Assembly: GCA_963703665.1 (NCBI GenBank)
Contig: CAVPFB010000005.1
Coordinates: 62,001 to 126,000 of the forward strand
Reading direction: 5' to 3'
Origin: AP-15 sp963703665
GTDB lineage: Bacteria; Pseudomonadota; Alphaproteobacteria; ATCC43930; CGMCC-115725
DNA length: 64,000 nt
Part shown: positions 48,644 through 58,476 of the stretch, in pieces
Layout: each line of letters starts with the position of its first letter
Position numbering within the stretch: position 1 is the stretch's first letter
Notes under the pieces: model-generated
Seen by the model: the letters and a program-made list of their open reading frames with translations, nothing else
The model's database searches: none
Told to the model about the DNA's origin: nothing
Made by a program: the position numbers and the translations under genes

Positions 48644-49312
48644 CTAGATTTGGACGATCGAGCCGAAGTTCCAAGTCTCGCCGGGCGGGTTTTCGCCGAT
48701 ACGCACTGTCGTCTTATCCGGAAAGCGATATGGGGGGACGGGCAGGTTATAGGGTGCCGGCACGCCCGAAAACACCCGGCCCGCCAGATCGTATTTAGAG
48801 CCGTGGCACGGGCAAAAATAGCCGCCGAGCCAATCGGGGGCAGGGTCCGACGGATCGGGCTTGGGAAAAAAGTTGGGAATGCAGCCGAGATGCGTGCAAA
48901 TCCCGATCAGCACCGCGTAGTTCGGCTCGACTGAGCGATGCCAGTTTTTGGCATAGGGCGGCTGCTGGTCGGCCTCGGAGTTCGGATCGCTCAGCCGCCC
49001 GACCAGCTTGGGGTCCTGCAGCGTCTTCAGCAGAGGCGGCGTGCGGTCGGTAATAAAGATCGGCTTGCCCCGCCACTGGACGATGATCTGCTGACCCGGC
49101 GCCACTTTGCTCAAATCGACATCCACCGGGCCGCCGGCGGCGAGGACGTCGGCCGAGGGGTTCAGGGAATCGATCAACACGTATCCAGTTGCGGCAACGC
49201 TGACCGCTCCGACCGCACCGGCGACCAAAAGCAAAAAATCGCGGCGTGTCTCTGTCGGGTCGCCGCCATGATGGATCGGCATCGCAGAAAAATGCTGGGC
49301 TTCGTCCGTCAT
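48644..49312 (-). CDS. petA: Rieske iron-sulfur subunit of cytochrome bc1 (orphan)
   Basis: Ubiquinol-cytochrome c reductase [2Fe-2S] subunit, 222 residues. A Tat-type anchor begins at TETRRDFLLLVAGAVGAV and forms the single N-terminal helix. The Rieske ligands are in CTHLGC and CPCHGSKYD, the bc1-specific pair, with the GETWNFG tail region. In most relatives petA is first in a petABC operon with cytochrome b and c1; here the stop at 48644 is followed by 296 bases without a gene and then an amidohydrolase, so petB and petC are not adjacent. The start is the ATG at 49312 (a GTG precedes it directly). Confidence 0.9.
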   Translation of the reverse strand: MTDEAQHFSAMPIHHGGDPTETRRDFLLLVAGAVGAVSVAATGYVLIDSLNPSADVLAAGGPVDVDLSKVAPGQQIIVQWRGKPIFITDRTPPLLKTLQDPKLVGRLSDPNSEADQQPPYAKNWHRSVEPNYAVLIGICTHLGCIPNFFPKPDPSDPAPDWLGGYFCPCHGSKYDLAGRVFSGVPAPYNLPVPPYRFPDKTTVRIGENPPGETWNFGSIVQI

Positions 49313-49451
49313 CACGCTTCCTGTTTTTCACTGCCGGCTCCGCTGCCGCAGCGGATGCTAACTGGTGCCGATGCTGCGGCCGATGCTACGATTGGCCGCA
49401 GGAGGCCAGTTCGTCGCCTCGGCGCATTCACTATCGCGGGAAACGCACGAC

Positions 49452-50627
49452 ATGAAGATTGCGCGCATCGAAAGCTTCATTCTCGGCACCGGCAGTTCCA
49501 AGGATCTGCTTTTCTGCCGGGTCGAAACCGAGGGCGGCCTCTATGGCTGGGGCGAGGCCTATGTCACTCAAGGCAAGGAAACCGTCGTCGCCGAATGCGT
49601 GCGGGCGATGGCGCCTCATTTGATCGGCCGCAGCGCCTTCAACATCAGGCACACTGGTCAGGTCATGTTTGAGGACTTCGCGATCAAACGCGGCTCGCCC
49701 GAGCTGCTCGCGGCGTGGAGTGCGGTCGAGATCGCGTCGTGGGACATCCTCGGCAAGCGCGCCGGCTTGCCGCTCTACAATCTGATCGGCGGCGCCTCGC
49801 GCGAGCAGGTACGTGTTTACGCCAACGGGTGGTCGCGAGGTTCGACCATAGAGGAAGGCGTCGAGCGTGGATTGCAGGTCAAGGCGATGGGTTTCACCGC
49901 CGCAAAGTTCGATCCATTCCCCGGCCCTTGGCGCACCTATGTCGATCGCCGTGACGAGGATTTCGCGATCGCCTATGTCCGCGAGATGCGCCAGGCGCTC
50001 GGCCCGGATTTCGAGCTTCTGATCGAGGCGCATCGCCGCTTTGCCCCGGCGCACGCGATCCGCATCGGCCATCGCCTGGCCGAGTTGGGCATCGACTGGT
50101 ACGAGGAGCCGTGCCTCTCGGAGAACATCGACCTCGTTGCCGAAGTACGGCGCGCCGTGTCGATCCCGATCGTGACCGGAGAGGCGATCTATACCAAGGA
50201 GGCGTTCTCCCAATGCCTCGCCAAACGCGCCGCCGACATCCTCAACCCCGACATCTGCGTCGTCGGCGGCATCACCGCAATGCTCGACATTGCCGCCATG
50301 GCGCAGCCGCATGCGGTCGTTCTGGCGCCGCACAACTACAACAGCACGCTGGTCGGATTGGCGGCGACCGTGCATGTCTCGGCAGTTATTCCAAACTTTC
50401 GAATCGCGGAATATTTCGTCAACTTTCAGGATCTTTGCGGTGACATCGCCACGTCTTCACTGACGATGCAGGATGGTTGGATCGATCTGCCGACCACCCC
50501 CGGCCTCGGCGTCGATCTCGATCTCGAGAGGCTGCGCGCGCATCCGCACCAGGAGGTGACGCATCGCGGATTCCGTGAGTATTGGGAAGAATATCCCCGA
50601 AAGGGATACGCGCCGAGCTTGCGATGA
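49452..50627 (+). CDS. Enolase-superfamily sugar-acid dehydratase (galactonate dehydratase family)
   Basis: Mandelate racemase/muconate lactonizing-type dehydratase of 391 residues. N-terminal capping domain KIARIESFILGTGS; barrel residues KFDPFP (catalytic Lys/Asp region), LLIEAHRRF (first metal ligand and catalytic His), DWYEEP (second ligand Glu), VTGEAIYTK (third ligand) and LAPHNYNST (general base His). This set is that of D-galactonate/gluconate dehydratases using Mg2+. The ATG at 49452 begins the capping domain; longer starts are unconvincing. It is divergent from petA and 119 bases precede the thioesterase gene. Substrate specificity is not determinable. Confidence 0.85.
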   Translation: MKIARIESFILGTGSSKDLLFCRVETEGGLYGWGEAYVTQGKETVVAECVRAMAPHLIGRSAFNIRHTGQVMFEDFAIKRGSPELLAAWSAVEIASWDILGKRAGLPLYNLIGGASREQVRVYANGWSRGSTIEEGVERGLQVKAMGFTAAKFDPFPGPWRTYVDRRDEDFAIAYVREMRQALGPDFELLIEAHRRFAPAHAIRIGHRLAELGIDWYEEPCLSENIDLVAEVRRAVSIPIVTGEAIYTKEAFSQCLAKRAADILNPDICVVGGITAMLDIAAMAQPHAVVLAPHNYNSTLVGLAATVHVSAVIPNFRIAEYFVNFQDLCGDIATSSLTMQDGWIDLPTTPGLGVDLDLERLRAHPHQEVTHRGFREYWEEYPRKGYAPSLR

Positions 50628-50745
50628 TTGCCGGGATCAACGTGGCGTCTCCGCCGACGATTGCCCTGGCCGGGCGCGAGACCGCGCGGCCGCGCGGCGT
50701 TGTGTGGGTGCTGTGCTCGTCCGAACCACTCGACGTGCGCGACCG

Positions 50746-51252
50746 ATGAGCATCCCCGCTCCATTCGACCGCTATCGGGGCGAGGTGCTGTCAGAGTGGA
50801 TAGACATCAACGGCCACATGAACCTTGCCTATTACAGCGTATTGTTCGACTACGCCACCGATGCGCTCTTCGATGCGATCGGTATCGGTCAGACGTATAA
50901 GCGGGCCACCAACCACGGAACCTTTGTCGTCGAGACGCACAACTTATACGAGCGCGAGCTGTTGGTCGGTGAAAAGGTGCGAATCGTCAGCCAAATCCTC
51001 GGCGCAGACGCCAAACGCTTGCATCTGGCGCACGAGATGTTCCGATCGGGAGACAAGCAGCGCTCGGCAACCCAGGAGCTGATGTTTCTGTCGATCGACC
51101 TCGCCCGGCGCCGGGTCGTGCCGTTTCCCGGCGAGGCGCGACAGCGAGTGGCCGCCGCCGCGTCCGCGCATTCCCCCCTGCCGGCACCAAACTGGGTCGG
51201 CCGCCGGGTCGCGATGCCCGCTGACGAGAGGCCGGGTGCGATCCGTTCGTAG
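50746..51252 (+). CDS. Hot-dog thioesterase family protein (carnitine/betaine-CoA type)
   Basis: A 168-residue acyl-CoA thioesterase with the hot-dog motif EWIDINGHMNLAYYSVLFDYATD at residues 13-36, where Asp and the NGHMN turn are characteristic of the 4-hydroxybenzoyl-CoA/YbgC-like group. TFVVETHNLYERELLVGEKVRI and RLHLAHEMF follow as the core strands. Similar proteins act on betainyl-CoA in carnitine breakdown, but no carnitine dehydrogenase is adjacent. The ATG at 50746 sits just before the fold. Its codon use and composition match the neighbours. Confidence 0.8.
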   Translation: MSIPAPFDRYRGEVLSEWIDINGHMNLAYYSVLFDYATDALFDAIGIGQTYKRATNHGTFVVETHNLYERELLVGEKVRIVSQILGADAKRLHLAHEMFRSGDKQRSATQELMFLSIDLARRRVVPFPGEARQRVAAAASAHSPLPAPNWVGRRVAMPADERPGAIRS

Positions 51253-51311
51253 CCTACGATGTTCGGGCGCAGGGGCGCCGGTCGGCAGCCGCGCCGTGGG
51301 CCGGCTGACGG

Positions 51312-51716
51312 TCACCGCAGCGCGTTATGGATCAGATATTCGGCAAAATCGCTCGGCTTCAATTTGATTTCGCCGCGCGCCCCTTCGCCCGCCAGCGCCC
51401 GCGTCACTAATATGTGGTTCTCGACGCGGGGTGCCGTGAGCCGGAACACACCGACTGCGCCCTTGAGCTTGGGATAGAGGTTGGGATCGATCATCTTCTC
51501 CTTGCGAGCGAGTCTCAGTAGCGCTTCCGCCTCGCTCAAATCCTCGGCCTCGCGCTTGCGGATGATTGCCCAATCGGTTTCGCCTGCCCAGCCCATGGCG
51601 GCCAGCACTTTCGGGTCATCTTCGGCGATGCCCACTTTGTAGACGTGCCGGCCCAGCCCGACATCTGATGCCCAGCGGCCGAGCTTCGCGCTGCGCGCGA
51701 CATAGACAAAACCCAT
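51312..51716 (-). CDS. Conserved hypothetical protein (possible GIY-YIG-like)
   Basis: A 134-residue protein beginning MGFVYVARSAKLGRWASDVG and containing RHVYKVGIAEDDPKVLAAMGWAGETDWAI. The FVYVA...YKVGI arrangement resembles the two short strands of GIY-YIG nucleases, but the conserved arginine and glutamate cannot be placed with confidence. The C-terminal half (LYPKLKGAVGVFRLTAPRVENHILV; KPSDFAEYLIHNAL) is conserved in alphaproteobacterial homologues as I recall them. The ATG at 51716 was chosen because upstream residues are unlike the family. Function unknown. Confidence 0.65.
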   Translation of the reverse strand: MGFVYVARSAKLGRWASDVGLGRHVYKVGIAEDDPKVLAAMGWAGETDWAIIRKREAEDLSEAEALLRLARKEKMIDPNLYPKLKGAVGVFRLTAPRVENHILVTRALAGEGARGEIKLKPSDFAEYLIHNALR

Positions 51717-51812
51717 CGCATCTCTCCCGATCGGCAAGGCAGGAATAGATCGATCCATTGTCCGTTTCTTTACCGAAGTGCTCAACCCCAACTCAACGAC
51801 CAGGACCATGCC

Positions 51813-51947
51813 ATGCCCTTTCTGATCGGCGCCGCGACGGCGGCTACCACCCTGTTGAGCATGGCATTAGGCCAGATCGACGCGGGTTTGGCCGCATCCG
51901 GCGTGTTGCTCGCCGCCATCGTCCTGATGACCTTGCGAGAGGAATGA
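51813..51947 (+). CDS. Possible small membrane protein
   Basis: A 44-residue frame with an AGGA-type site upstream. It reads as two short hydrophobic segments (FLIGAATAATTLLSMALG and GLAASGVLLAAIVLMTL) split by QIDA, ending REE. The composition is what a two-helix small membrane protein would have, and it lies alone in the 170 bases between a convergent pair and the secreted hydrolase. No family is known to me. Confidence 0.35.
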   Translation: MPFLIGAATAATTLLSMALGQIDAGLAASGVLLAAIVLMTLREE

Positions 51948-52119
51948 TCAGGCAACGGCCCGGTGCGCCAGTTCGTCGCAGGGCCGATGCTTCGCTGCAG
52001 CATAGAAGCAGCGCCATTCTGCCGCGTTGGGGCGGCGTTTACGAAGTGACACAAAGCGAAATATTTCGATAAACTCCCTACCAAAGCCTGGCCAAGGCGA
52101 GGGTGGGGGGTCTCAAGGG

Positions 52120-53328
52120 ATGCAACAGTCAATTCTGGCCGGCGCGTGCGCGTTCGCGCTTGGCCTCATGACGCTGGCAAGTCCGCCTGCGGCAGCAATG
52201 GGGCTCGATCCGGCTTTTCATCGAGCCTTGATCGGCCCACAGCGGGCGATGGGGGTAGTGGTCTGGAGCCACGGCCGCTCGATCGACGCCGAAGACTCGA
52301 AATCGCCGACACCGCCCTATCTTCGAGTACTCCGCGAATCGGGCTGGGATGTGCTGCGCTTCGACCGGCTGCGGGATGACGATACGTTGAGCCACAGCAC
52401 TCGCCGGCTCGTCGAGATCACGGCGCAGCTAAAGCAGCAGGGCTATCGGCGCATTGTTCTTGCTGGGCAATCCTTCGGCGCTTTCCTTGCACTGATGGCG
52501 GCCGATGATTCGAGTGACATCGACGCCGTCGTCGCGACCGCGCCAGCCGCGTTCGGCGATTTCGACGAGTTCTACGATACGTGGCGTTTGAACGCGACGC
52601 GGCTTTATCCGGTGCTGGAGCGGATCAGGCGCGCACGCGTCATGCTGTTCTTCTTCCACGGCGATGATTTCGACCCAGGCGGGCGCGGCGGAACGTCGCG
52701 GGCGATCCTTTCAAAGCGCAGCATTGGTTTTGCCGTCGTCGACCAACCGGCCTATCTCGTCGGCCATTGGGTATCGTCGAGCGGTCTCTTTTTGCGCCGA
52801 TTTGGGGATTGCGTGCGGGACTTCATCGATGACGACAAGTTGAAAGGAGAGTTCTTGTGCCAACCGTCCTGGGGGAACGAGCCGAGTGCTGAACTGCGTC
52901 TTCCCGAAGAGCTTCTCCAACCAAGGGCCGCGGTCCCGGCACTGATGGCGGCAACTGGCGCGTCGGCGCCGGTGGCGCCCGAGATGGATGGTGGCGCGAT
53001 CGCCAGGAATACCTGGTATGGCTTTTACCCCAACGGGCGCGAGGTCCTCTTCGCGATCGAGGCGGTGCGCGGGCGCGATCTGGCTGCGGTTTACGCGATC
53101 GGACCTGGGATCGATCGGAACGAGCCGTCCGAATGGAGCCGGCGCATCGGCCATATCGTCGGCCGCGAAATGGTTTTCGCCCAGAAGCATGAGAGCACGC
53201 TGCGCTTTCGCCCGCGTGAAGATGGCGGGATGGCGGTCACTTGGACCTCACCGGACGGCAAAACCAAAATGGACGCCGGACTGCGGCGGATCGACGGGCT
53301 CGATCTTTCACCGGGCGCCGCGCGCTGA
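52120..53328 (+). CDS. Secreted alpha/beta hydrolase-like protein with C-terminal extension
   Basis: A 402-residue exported protein: signal peptide at residues 1-27 (ALGLMTLASPPAAA). Hydrolase features follow: VVVWSHGRS (oxyanion), LAGQSFGAFLAL with nucleophile Ser at about 118, FFFHGDDFDPGG with candidate Asp near 197 and YLVGHWVSS with candidate His near 236. Residues 280-400 form a separate beta-rich domain (NTWYGFYPNGREVLFAIEAV; HESTLRFRPREDGGMAVTWTSPDGK) that I do not recognise; it could bind a polymer or lipid. The ATG at 52120 precedes the signal peptide directly. It is convergent with the CopD-like gene. Confidence 0.75.
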   Translation: MQQSILAGACAFALGLMTLASPPAAAMGLDPAFHRALIGPQRAMGVVVWSHGRSIDAEDSKSPTPPYLRVLRESGWDVLRFDRLRDDDTLSHSTRRLVEITAQLKQQGYRRIVLAGQSFGAFLALMAADDSSDIDAVVATAPAAFGDFDEFYDTWRLNATRLYPVLERIRRARVMLFFFHGDDFDPGGRGGTSRAILSKRSIGFAVVDQPAYLVGHWVSSSGLFLRRFGDCVRDFIDDDKLKGEFLCQPSWGNEPSAELRLPEELLQPRAAVPALMAATGASAPVAPEMDGGAIARNTWYGFYPNGREVLFAIEAVRGRDLAAVYAIGPGIDRNEPSEWSRRIGHIVGREMVFAQKHESTLRFRPREDGGMAVTWTSPDGKTKMDAGLRRIDGLDLSPGAAR

Positions 53329-53343
53329 CGTTCATGACGTTGA

Positions 53344-53817
53344 TCACCAGAACCGGCCGCTGCCGCCGATCGCGACGACGACGAGGCCGAGCACGAGGTT
53401 GACCGTCACGATGGCACGGATCTGTCCGAGCTGTCGGCCGCCCTCTACCCAGTCCTGACGCGCCACGGCCAAACGGAAGCGGCGCCACGGCGCGAAATAG
53501 AGGTGCAGGAACAGCAGCATCATCAGAACGCCGAGCCCCATCATCAGCTGGACGTAGAGCGTGACCCCGCGAAAGCCGCCATAGAGAACGAACACCAGCA
53601 CGTAGCCGCTGAGCAGCAGCAGCACGATCGCGGCGAAGACCCAAGCGAAAAAGCGGCCGAGCACGCGCGACCACAACATCAGCCGCGGTCCCGGGTCGAA
53701 CGCCGCGGCGGCGGGCCGCAATACCTGATGGGCGAAAAACATGCCGCCGACCCAGACGACCGCCGCGAGGATATGCGCGATCAGCGCGAGGGTGGCCAAT
53801 ACCGCCGTCCCGGCCAT
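53344..53817 (-). CDS. CopD-like four-helix membrane protein
   Basis: A 157-residue inner-membrane protein with four helices and His residues placed as in the CopD/cytochrome b561-like fold (IAHILAAVVWVGGMFFAHQVL; MLLFLHLYFAPWRRF). Related proteins are annotated as copper-resistance D or haem b membrane proteins; no CopC or copper regulator is nearby, so copper transport should not be assumed. It is three bases downstream of the GST stop region and reads in the same direction, so the two genes probably share a transcript. Confidence 0.75.
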   Translation of the reverse strand: MAGTAVLATLALIAHILAAVVWVGGMFFAHQVLRPAAAAFDPGPRLMLWSRVLGRFFAWVFAAIVLLLLSGYVLVFVLYGGFRGVTLYVQLMMGLGVLMMLLFLHLYFAPWRRFRLAVARQDWVEGGRQLGQIRAIVTVNLVLGLVVVAIGGSGRFW

Positions 53818-53820
53818 CGC

Positions 53821-54516
53821 TCAGCCGCCATAGGCGGGGCTCTTGCGGGCAAGGCCGCCAAAGGCGTCGAGCATACGCCCGCGCCAGACCGCAACCGGAT
53901 CTTCAGCGGCGAGCAACTCGAAATCGCTGATCGCCCGCGCCCATTGGAATGCGCCGAAGACGACGTAATCGGCATAGGCCGGGGCGGCGCCGCCGAGAAA
54001 CTGCTGGCGCTCGACGGTACGACGCAGCGGCGCCAGGCTGTCGCGGAACGCCGGCAGCCGCGATCCTCGGTCCTCGACTACCTCCTCCAGTGTGCGGCCG
54101 AACCGTTCCTCGCGCGACTGCCGGAAATACTCCCGGTCTTCGGGAGCGACGTGGCGGTAGATGTCGAGTACGACAAACCCGATCAGCGCCGGTTGCAGCA
54201 CCGTTTCTGTCCAGTTTTGCACAAAGGTGCTCAGTGCCCGTCCGGCATCGCCGCCGAACAGCGAAGGACGATCGGCATAACGGGTTTCCAGATAATCGGC
54301 GACGGCGGAAGAATCGTGCACGACGCGGCCGGCGTCGACAATGACCGGAACCCTCCCGCCATTGGGCTGCGGCAGCTTATTCTTGTCGGTGAATCGCCAC
54401 GGCACGGTCTCAACCTCGATCCCCTTATGGGCGAGCGCCATCTTGGAGCGCCAGCAGAACGGGCTGAAGCGCCGGTCCGCCTCGGCGCCGGCCAAATCGT
54501 AAAGGGTTATCGCCAT
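53821..54516 (-). CDS. Glutathione S-transferase family protein
   Basis: A 231-residue GST with the thioredoxin-like N-domain MAITLYDLAGAEADRRFSPFCWRSKMALAHKG and the GSH-binding GGRVPVIVDAGRVVHDSSAV (conserved cis-Pro after VPV and Ser after DSS). The C-terminal helical domain begins near residue 90 (FVQNWTETVLQPAL). The ATG at 54516 has a GGAGGAGGAG site, so the longer start at 54528 is rejected. The class resembles beta/maleylacetoacetate-like bacterial GSTs; the substrate is unknown. Confidence 0.85.
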   Translation of the reverse strand: MAITLYDLAGAEADRRFSPFCWRSKMALAHKGIEVETVPWRFTDKNKLPQPNGGRVPVIVDAGRVVHDSSAVADYLETRYADRPSLFGGDAGRALSTFVQNWTETVLQPALIGFVVLDIYRHVAPEDREYFRQSREERFGRTLEEVVEDRGSRLPAFRDSLAPLRRTVERQQFLGGAAPAYADYVVFGAFQWARAISDFELLAAEDPVAVWRGRMLDAFGGLARKSPAYGG

Positions 54517-54729
54517 CTCCTCCTCCAAACGGTCACGAGGTGCGAGCCGCTACTATGGCCGCCGCTCCGCCCGGCGCAAAGAGTACTGATCCGCCCCATC
54601 TCGATGCGCCGGTAGAGCGAAGGGGCAGCAGGCGACCGGGCGGGCTCGCCGCCCCCGGGCCGGCCGGGGACCGCGTTACTGCCGCCCGCGCACATGCTAT
54701 AAGCGGGCGATTGCCTCGGGAGTACGCAT

Positions 54730-55188
54730 TTGCCCACCATCTTTGTCCTCAACGGACCCAATCTCAATTTGCTAGGGGTCCGCGAACCGTCGGTCTATGG
54801 AAGCGACACGCTCGCCGATGTCGAGGAGCGTTGCCTCGCCCGTGCCGCGGCGCTCGATCTGCAGATCGACTTTCGGCAGACCAATCACGAAGGCCAGCTC
54901 GTCGATTGGATCCAGGAGGCGCGGGAATCAGCCGATGGCATCATCCTGAACGCCGGCGCGCTGACCCATACCTCGGTGGCCGTGCTCGATGCGCTCTCCG
55001 CCGCCGGGCTGCCGGTAATCGAGGTGCACTTGTCGAACATCTTCCGGCGCGAGCGCTTCCGCCACCATTCCTATGTGAGCCTCGCGGCACGCGGCGTGAT
55101 TTGCGGCCTGGGCGCGCATGGCTACGAGCTGGCGCTCGAAGCGGTCGCCAGCCTGATCGAGGACGAGCCGGGCGAGGCCGCTCAGTGA
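54730..55188 (+). CDS. aroQ: 3-dehydroquinate dehydratase, type II
   Basis: Cytosolic shikimate-pathway enzyme of 152 residues that dehydrates 3-dehydroquinate. Type II signatures: FVLNGPNLNLLGVREPSVYG (catalytic Tyr), RQTNHEGQLVDWI, IILNAGALTHTSVAV (His) and EVHLSNIFRRERFRHHSYV (catalytic Arg/His). The start is a TTG at 54730 with only weak upstream purines; no ATG is available. It is followed with overlap by accB, the common aroQ-accB-accC order in alpha- and other proteobacteria. Confidence 0.9.
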   Translation: MPTIFVLNGPNLNLLGVREPSVYGSDTLADVEERCLARAAALDLQIDFRQTNHEGQLVDWIQEARESADGIILNAGALTHTSVAVLDALSAAGLPVIEVHLSNIFRRERFRHHSYVSLAARGVICGLGAHGYELALEAVASLIEDEPGEAAQ

Positions 55189-55637
55189 GGTTCGGCGGCC
55201 GTGGACCGCCCCTGTCGCCCGACCCCGAGCTGATCCGCTCGCTCGCCCTGCTCCTGGCCGAAACGGGCTTGACCGAGATCGAGTACGCGGTCGGGGACCA
55301 GCGCATCCGCGTGGCGCGCTGCTTGGTCACGGCAGGGCAGGCGACGATCTCCGCCTCTGCCGCCACTCCCCCGGATGCAGCCGCAGGCGCCCTGACCGGG
55401 CATCCAGGCGCGGTGGCGGCGCCGATGGTCGGAACTGCTTATCTGGCGGTGCAGCCCGGAGCCCCGCCTTTTGTCCACCTTGGCGACAGCGTCGTCGAAG
55501 GCCAACCGCTGCTGATCATCGAGGCGATGAAAGTCATGAATGAGATCAGGGCGCCGCTGGCAGGGCGGATTACGCAAGTCCTGGTGGCCGACGCGCAGCC
55601 GGTCGAATATGGCGCGGTGCTGATGCTGATTGAATGA
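55185..55637 (+). CDS. accB: Biotin carboxyl carrier protein of acetyl-CoA carboxylase
   Basis: BCCP subunit of 150 residues. The GTG start at 55185 overlaps the aroQ stop. The N-terminal DPELIRSLALLLAETGLTEIEY is the usual BCCP helix, followed by a Pro/Ala linker, and the C-terminal biotinyl domain carries the biotinylated Lys in EAMKVMNEI and GAPPFVHLGDSVVEGQPL. It is carboxylated by AccC, encoded 13 bases downstream. All family landmarks are present; no lesion was found. Confidence 0.9.
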   Translation: MRFGGRGPPLSPDPELIRSLALLLAETGLTEIEYAVGDQRIRVARCLVTAGQATISASAATPPDAAAGALTGHPGAVAAPMVGTAYLAVQPGAPPFVHLGDSVVEGQPLLIIEAMKVMNEIRAPLAGRITQVLVADAQPVEYGAVLMLIE

Positions 55638-55650
55638 CGCTTCGATTCCG

Positions 55651-56990
<1,340 letters not shown>

Positions 56991-56994
<4 letters not shown>

Positions 56995-57665
56995 GCCGAG
57001 CCGCGCGGTTTCGCCTGACCCCAGAGATTCTGCTCGAGGCTTACGCCGCCGGCGTATTCCCGATGGCCGAATCGGCCGATGATCCCGAGCTGTTCTGGGT
57101 CGATCCGCAGCGCCGCGGCATCATTCCGCTCGACGGCTTCCAGGTCTCGCGGCGGCTGCGCCGACTGGTGCGGCAGAACCGGTTCGAGATCCGCTGCGAC
57201 GCCGCCTTCGAGGCGGTCGTTCGCGGCTGCGCCGAGGCCACCGAAAAACGCCCCAACACCTGGATTAACGACGAGATCGTGCGGCTCTATGGCGCGCTGT
57301 TCACCCGCGGTGCCGCGCACAGCATCGAATGCCGGCGCGACGGCATGCTGGTCGGCGGGCTCTATGGCGTCTCGATCGGTGCCGTGTTTTTCGGCGAGAG
57401 CATGTTCAGCCGCGAGACCGATGCCAGCAAGGTGGCCCTCGTCCACCTGGTCGCCCGGCTGCTTCTCGGCGGCTACCGCCTGCTCGACACTCAGTTCCTG
57501 ACCCCGCATCTGGCCCGCTTCGGCGCGATCGAGATCACCCGCGCCCGCTATCGCCGCCTCCTCGCCGCGGCGCTGGGCTACCGCGCGTCCTTCCCGGCGG
57601 AGCTGTCGGAAGATTGCGGCGGCGACCCGCTCGCCGCTTTGCAGTCGAGCAGGATCACGTCGTAG
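56991..57665 (+). CDS. aat: Leucyl/phenylalanyl-tRNA--protein transferase
   Basis: N-end-rule enzyme of 224 residues that adds Leu or Phe to proteins with N-terminal Arg or Lys. Signature text: LLEAYAAGVFPMAESADDPELFWVDPQRRGIIPL at residues 15-50, RPNTWINDEIVRLY, SIECRRDGMLVGGLYGVSIGAVFFGESMFS and LLDTQFLTPHLARFGA. It is translationally coupled to accC. The 3' end overlaps the convergent DUF2155 gene by 88 bases, a long but plausible tail-to-tail overlap. Confidence 0.92.
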
Positions 57666-58027
57666 ACAGGGTTCTGCAACGACGACAGCGCCGGGCTCTG
57701 CGCGAACATCCACCCGCTGAACCGCCTGACATTATCCTCACCGGGGCGAACCTCGTCGATCTGCAGGAAGGCGGCGCTCTCGGGCTTGTCTTCGGGTGGG
57801 GCCTTCTCGCAGTCGCGCACCGTGATCGACAGGCTGCCGAAACGCACCATCGTCCCTACCGGCGCCTCGATTTCGGAGACGCGCGCGGTGATCTTGTCGA
57901 GCCCTTGCAACACCGCCATCGGCTCCGAGATCATGTCAGGGTGATCGGCAGCCGAAGCGACTGTTGCGGTCAGCACGGCCGCGCTGATCCCCATTGCGAA
58001 CAGGAGACCGCGAGTTTCTGCCCTCAC
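57578..58027 (-). CDS. DUF2155 domain protein, exported
   Basis: A 149-residue exported protein. Signal peptide RGLLFAMGISAAVLTATVASAAD, then the DUF2155 block KITARVSEIEAPVGTMVRFGSLSITVRDC and the conserved SGWMFAQSPALSSLQNPVYDVILLDC. The two Cys residues probably form a disulfide. Start at GTG 58027: the same bases overlap the TGA of the upstream lyase remnant (GTGA), which supports it over the ATG at 57994. DUF2155 genes commonly sit next to the acc-aat cluster in alphaproteobacteria. Function unknown; periplasmic location is inferred. Confidence 0.85.
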   Translation of the reverse strand: MRAETRGLLFAMGISAAVLTATVASAADHPDMISEPMAVLQGLDKITARVSEIEAPVGTMVRFGSLSITVRDCEKAPPEDKPESAAFLQIDEVRPGEDNVRRFSGWMFAQSPALSSLQNPVYDVILLDCKAASGSPPQSSDSSAGKDAR

Positions 58028-58335
58028 GCCGACCCCCGCTTGCCCGCTGTGCGCGCAGAGATGGCCCCTTCCCATTCGATCAGCAACCGGGCGCGCTCGA
58101 TGATCGGTACGTCGATCATCTTACCGTTGACGGTCACCGCTCCACGCCTTCGGCCAGCGCCTCATCATAACCGGTGACGACGCGGCGGGCGTGATCAATT
58201 TCCTATGCGCTCGCCCGAAACTCCTCGTTAAAGATCGGCACCTTGCTCGGATGGATGACTGAAGCGCCGATGAAGCAATTCCGCTGCGGTGACGGGAGGC
58301 GGCGGATCGCGAACCGCTCGAAAATTGGCGCGGCC
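58024..58335 (-). pseudogene. CoA-ester lyase (CitE/HpcH-like) C-terminal remnant
   Basis: Only the end of a HpcH/HpaI-type lyase survives: FIGASVIHPSKVPIFNEEF, then an in-frame TAG, EIDHARRVVTGYDEALAEG, a frameshift, and VNGKMIDVPIIERARLLIEWEG before a TGA at 58024. These are the C-terminal blocks of malyl-CoA/citramalyl-CoA lyases. The upstream two-thirds, which carry the catalytic residues, are not recognisable in 58335-58480. The reading frame stays coupled to DUF2155, so the gene was probably intact in an ancestor. Confidence 0.65.
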
Positions 58336-58476
58336 TCGTCGCGCTGCGAAGGATTCGCTCCGGTAGTCTCAAACGGACGCCACCGTAAATTTCCGACTTA
58401 AGAGGGTGCAGCGATGTTGCTCCATCGGGTGACGCCGACCCCCAGTCCCATTTTTGCAATCGATGACCGGAGATTA

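Noticed and set aside
53344..53817. Copper export operon
   Set aside because: Only a CopD-like membrane protein is present; no CopC, CopA or regulator in the neighbourhood.
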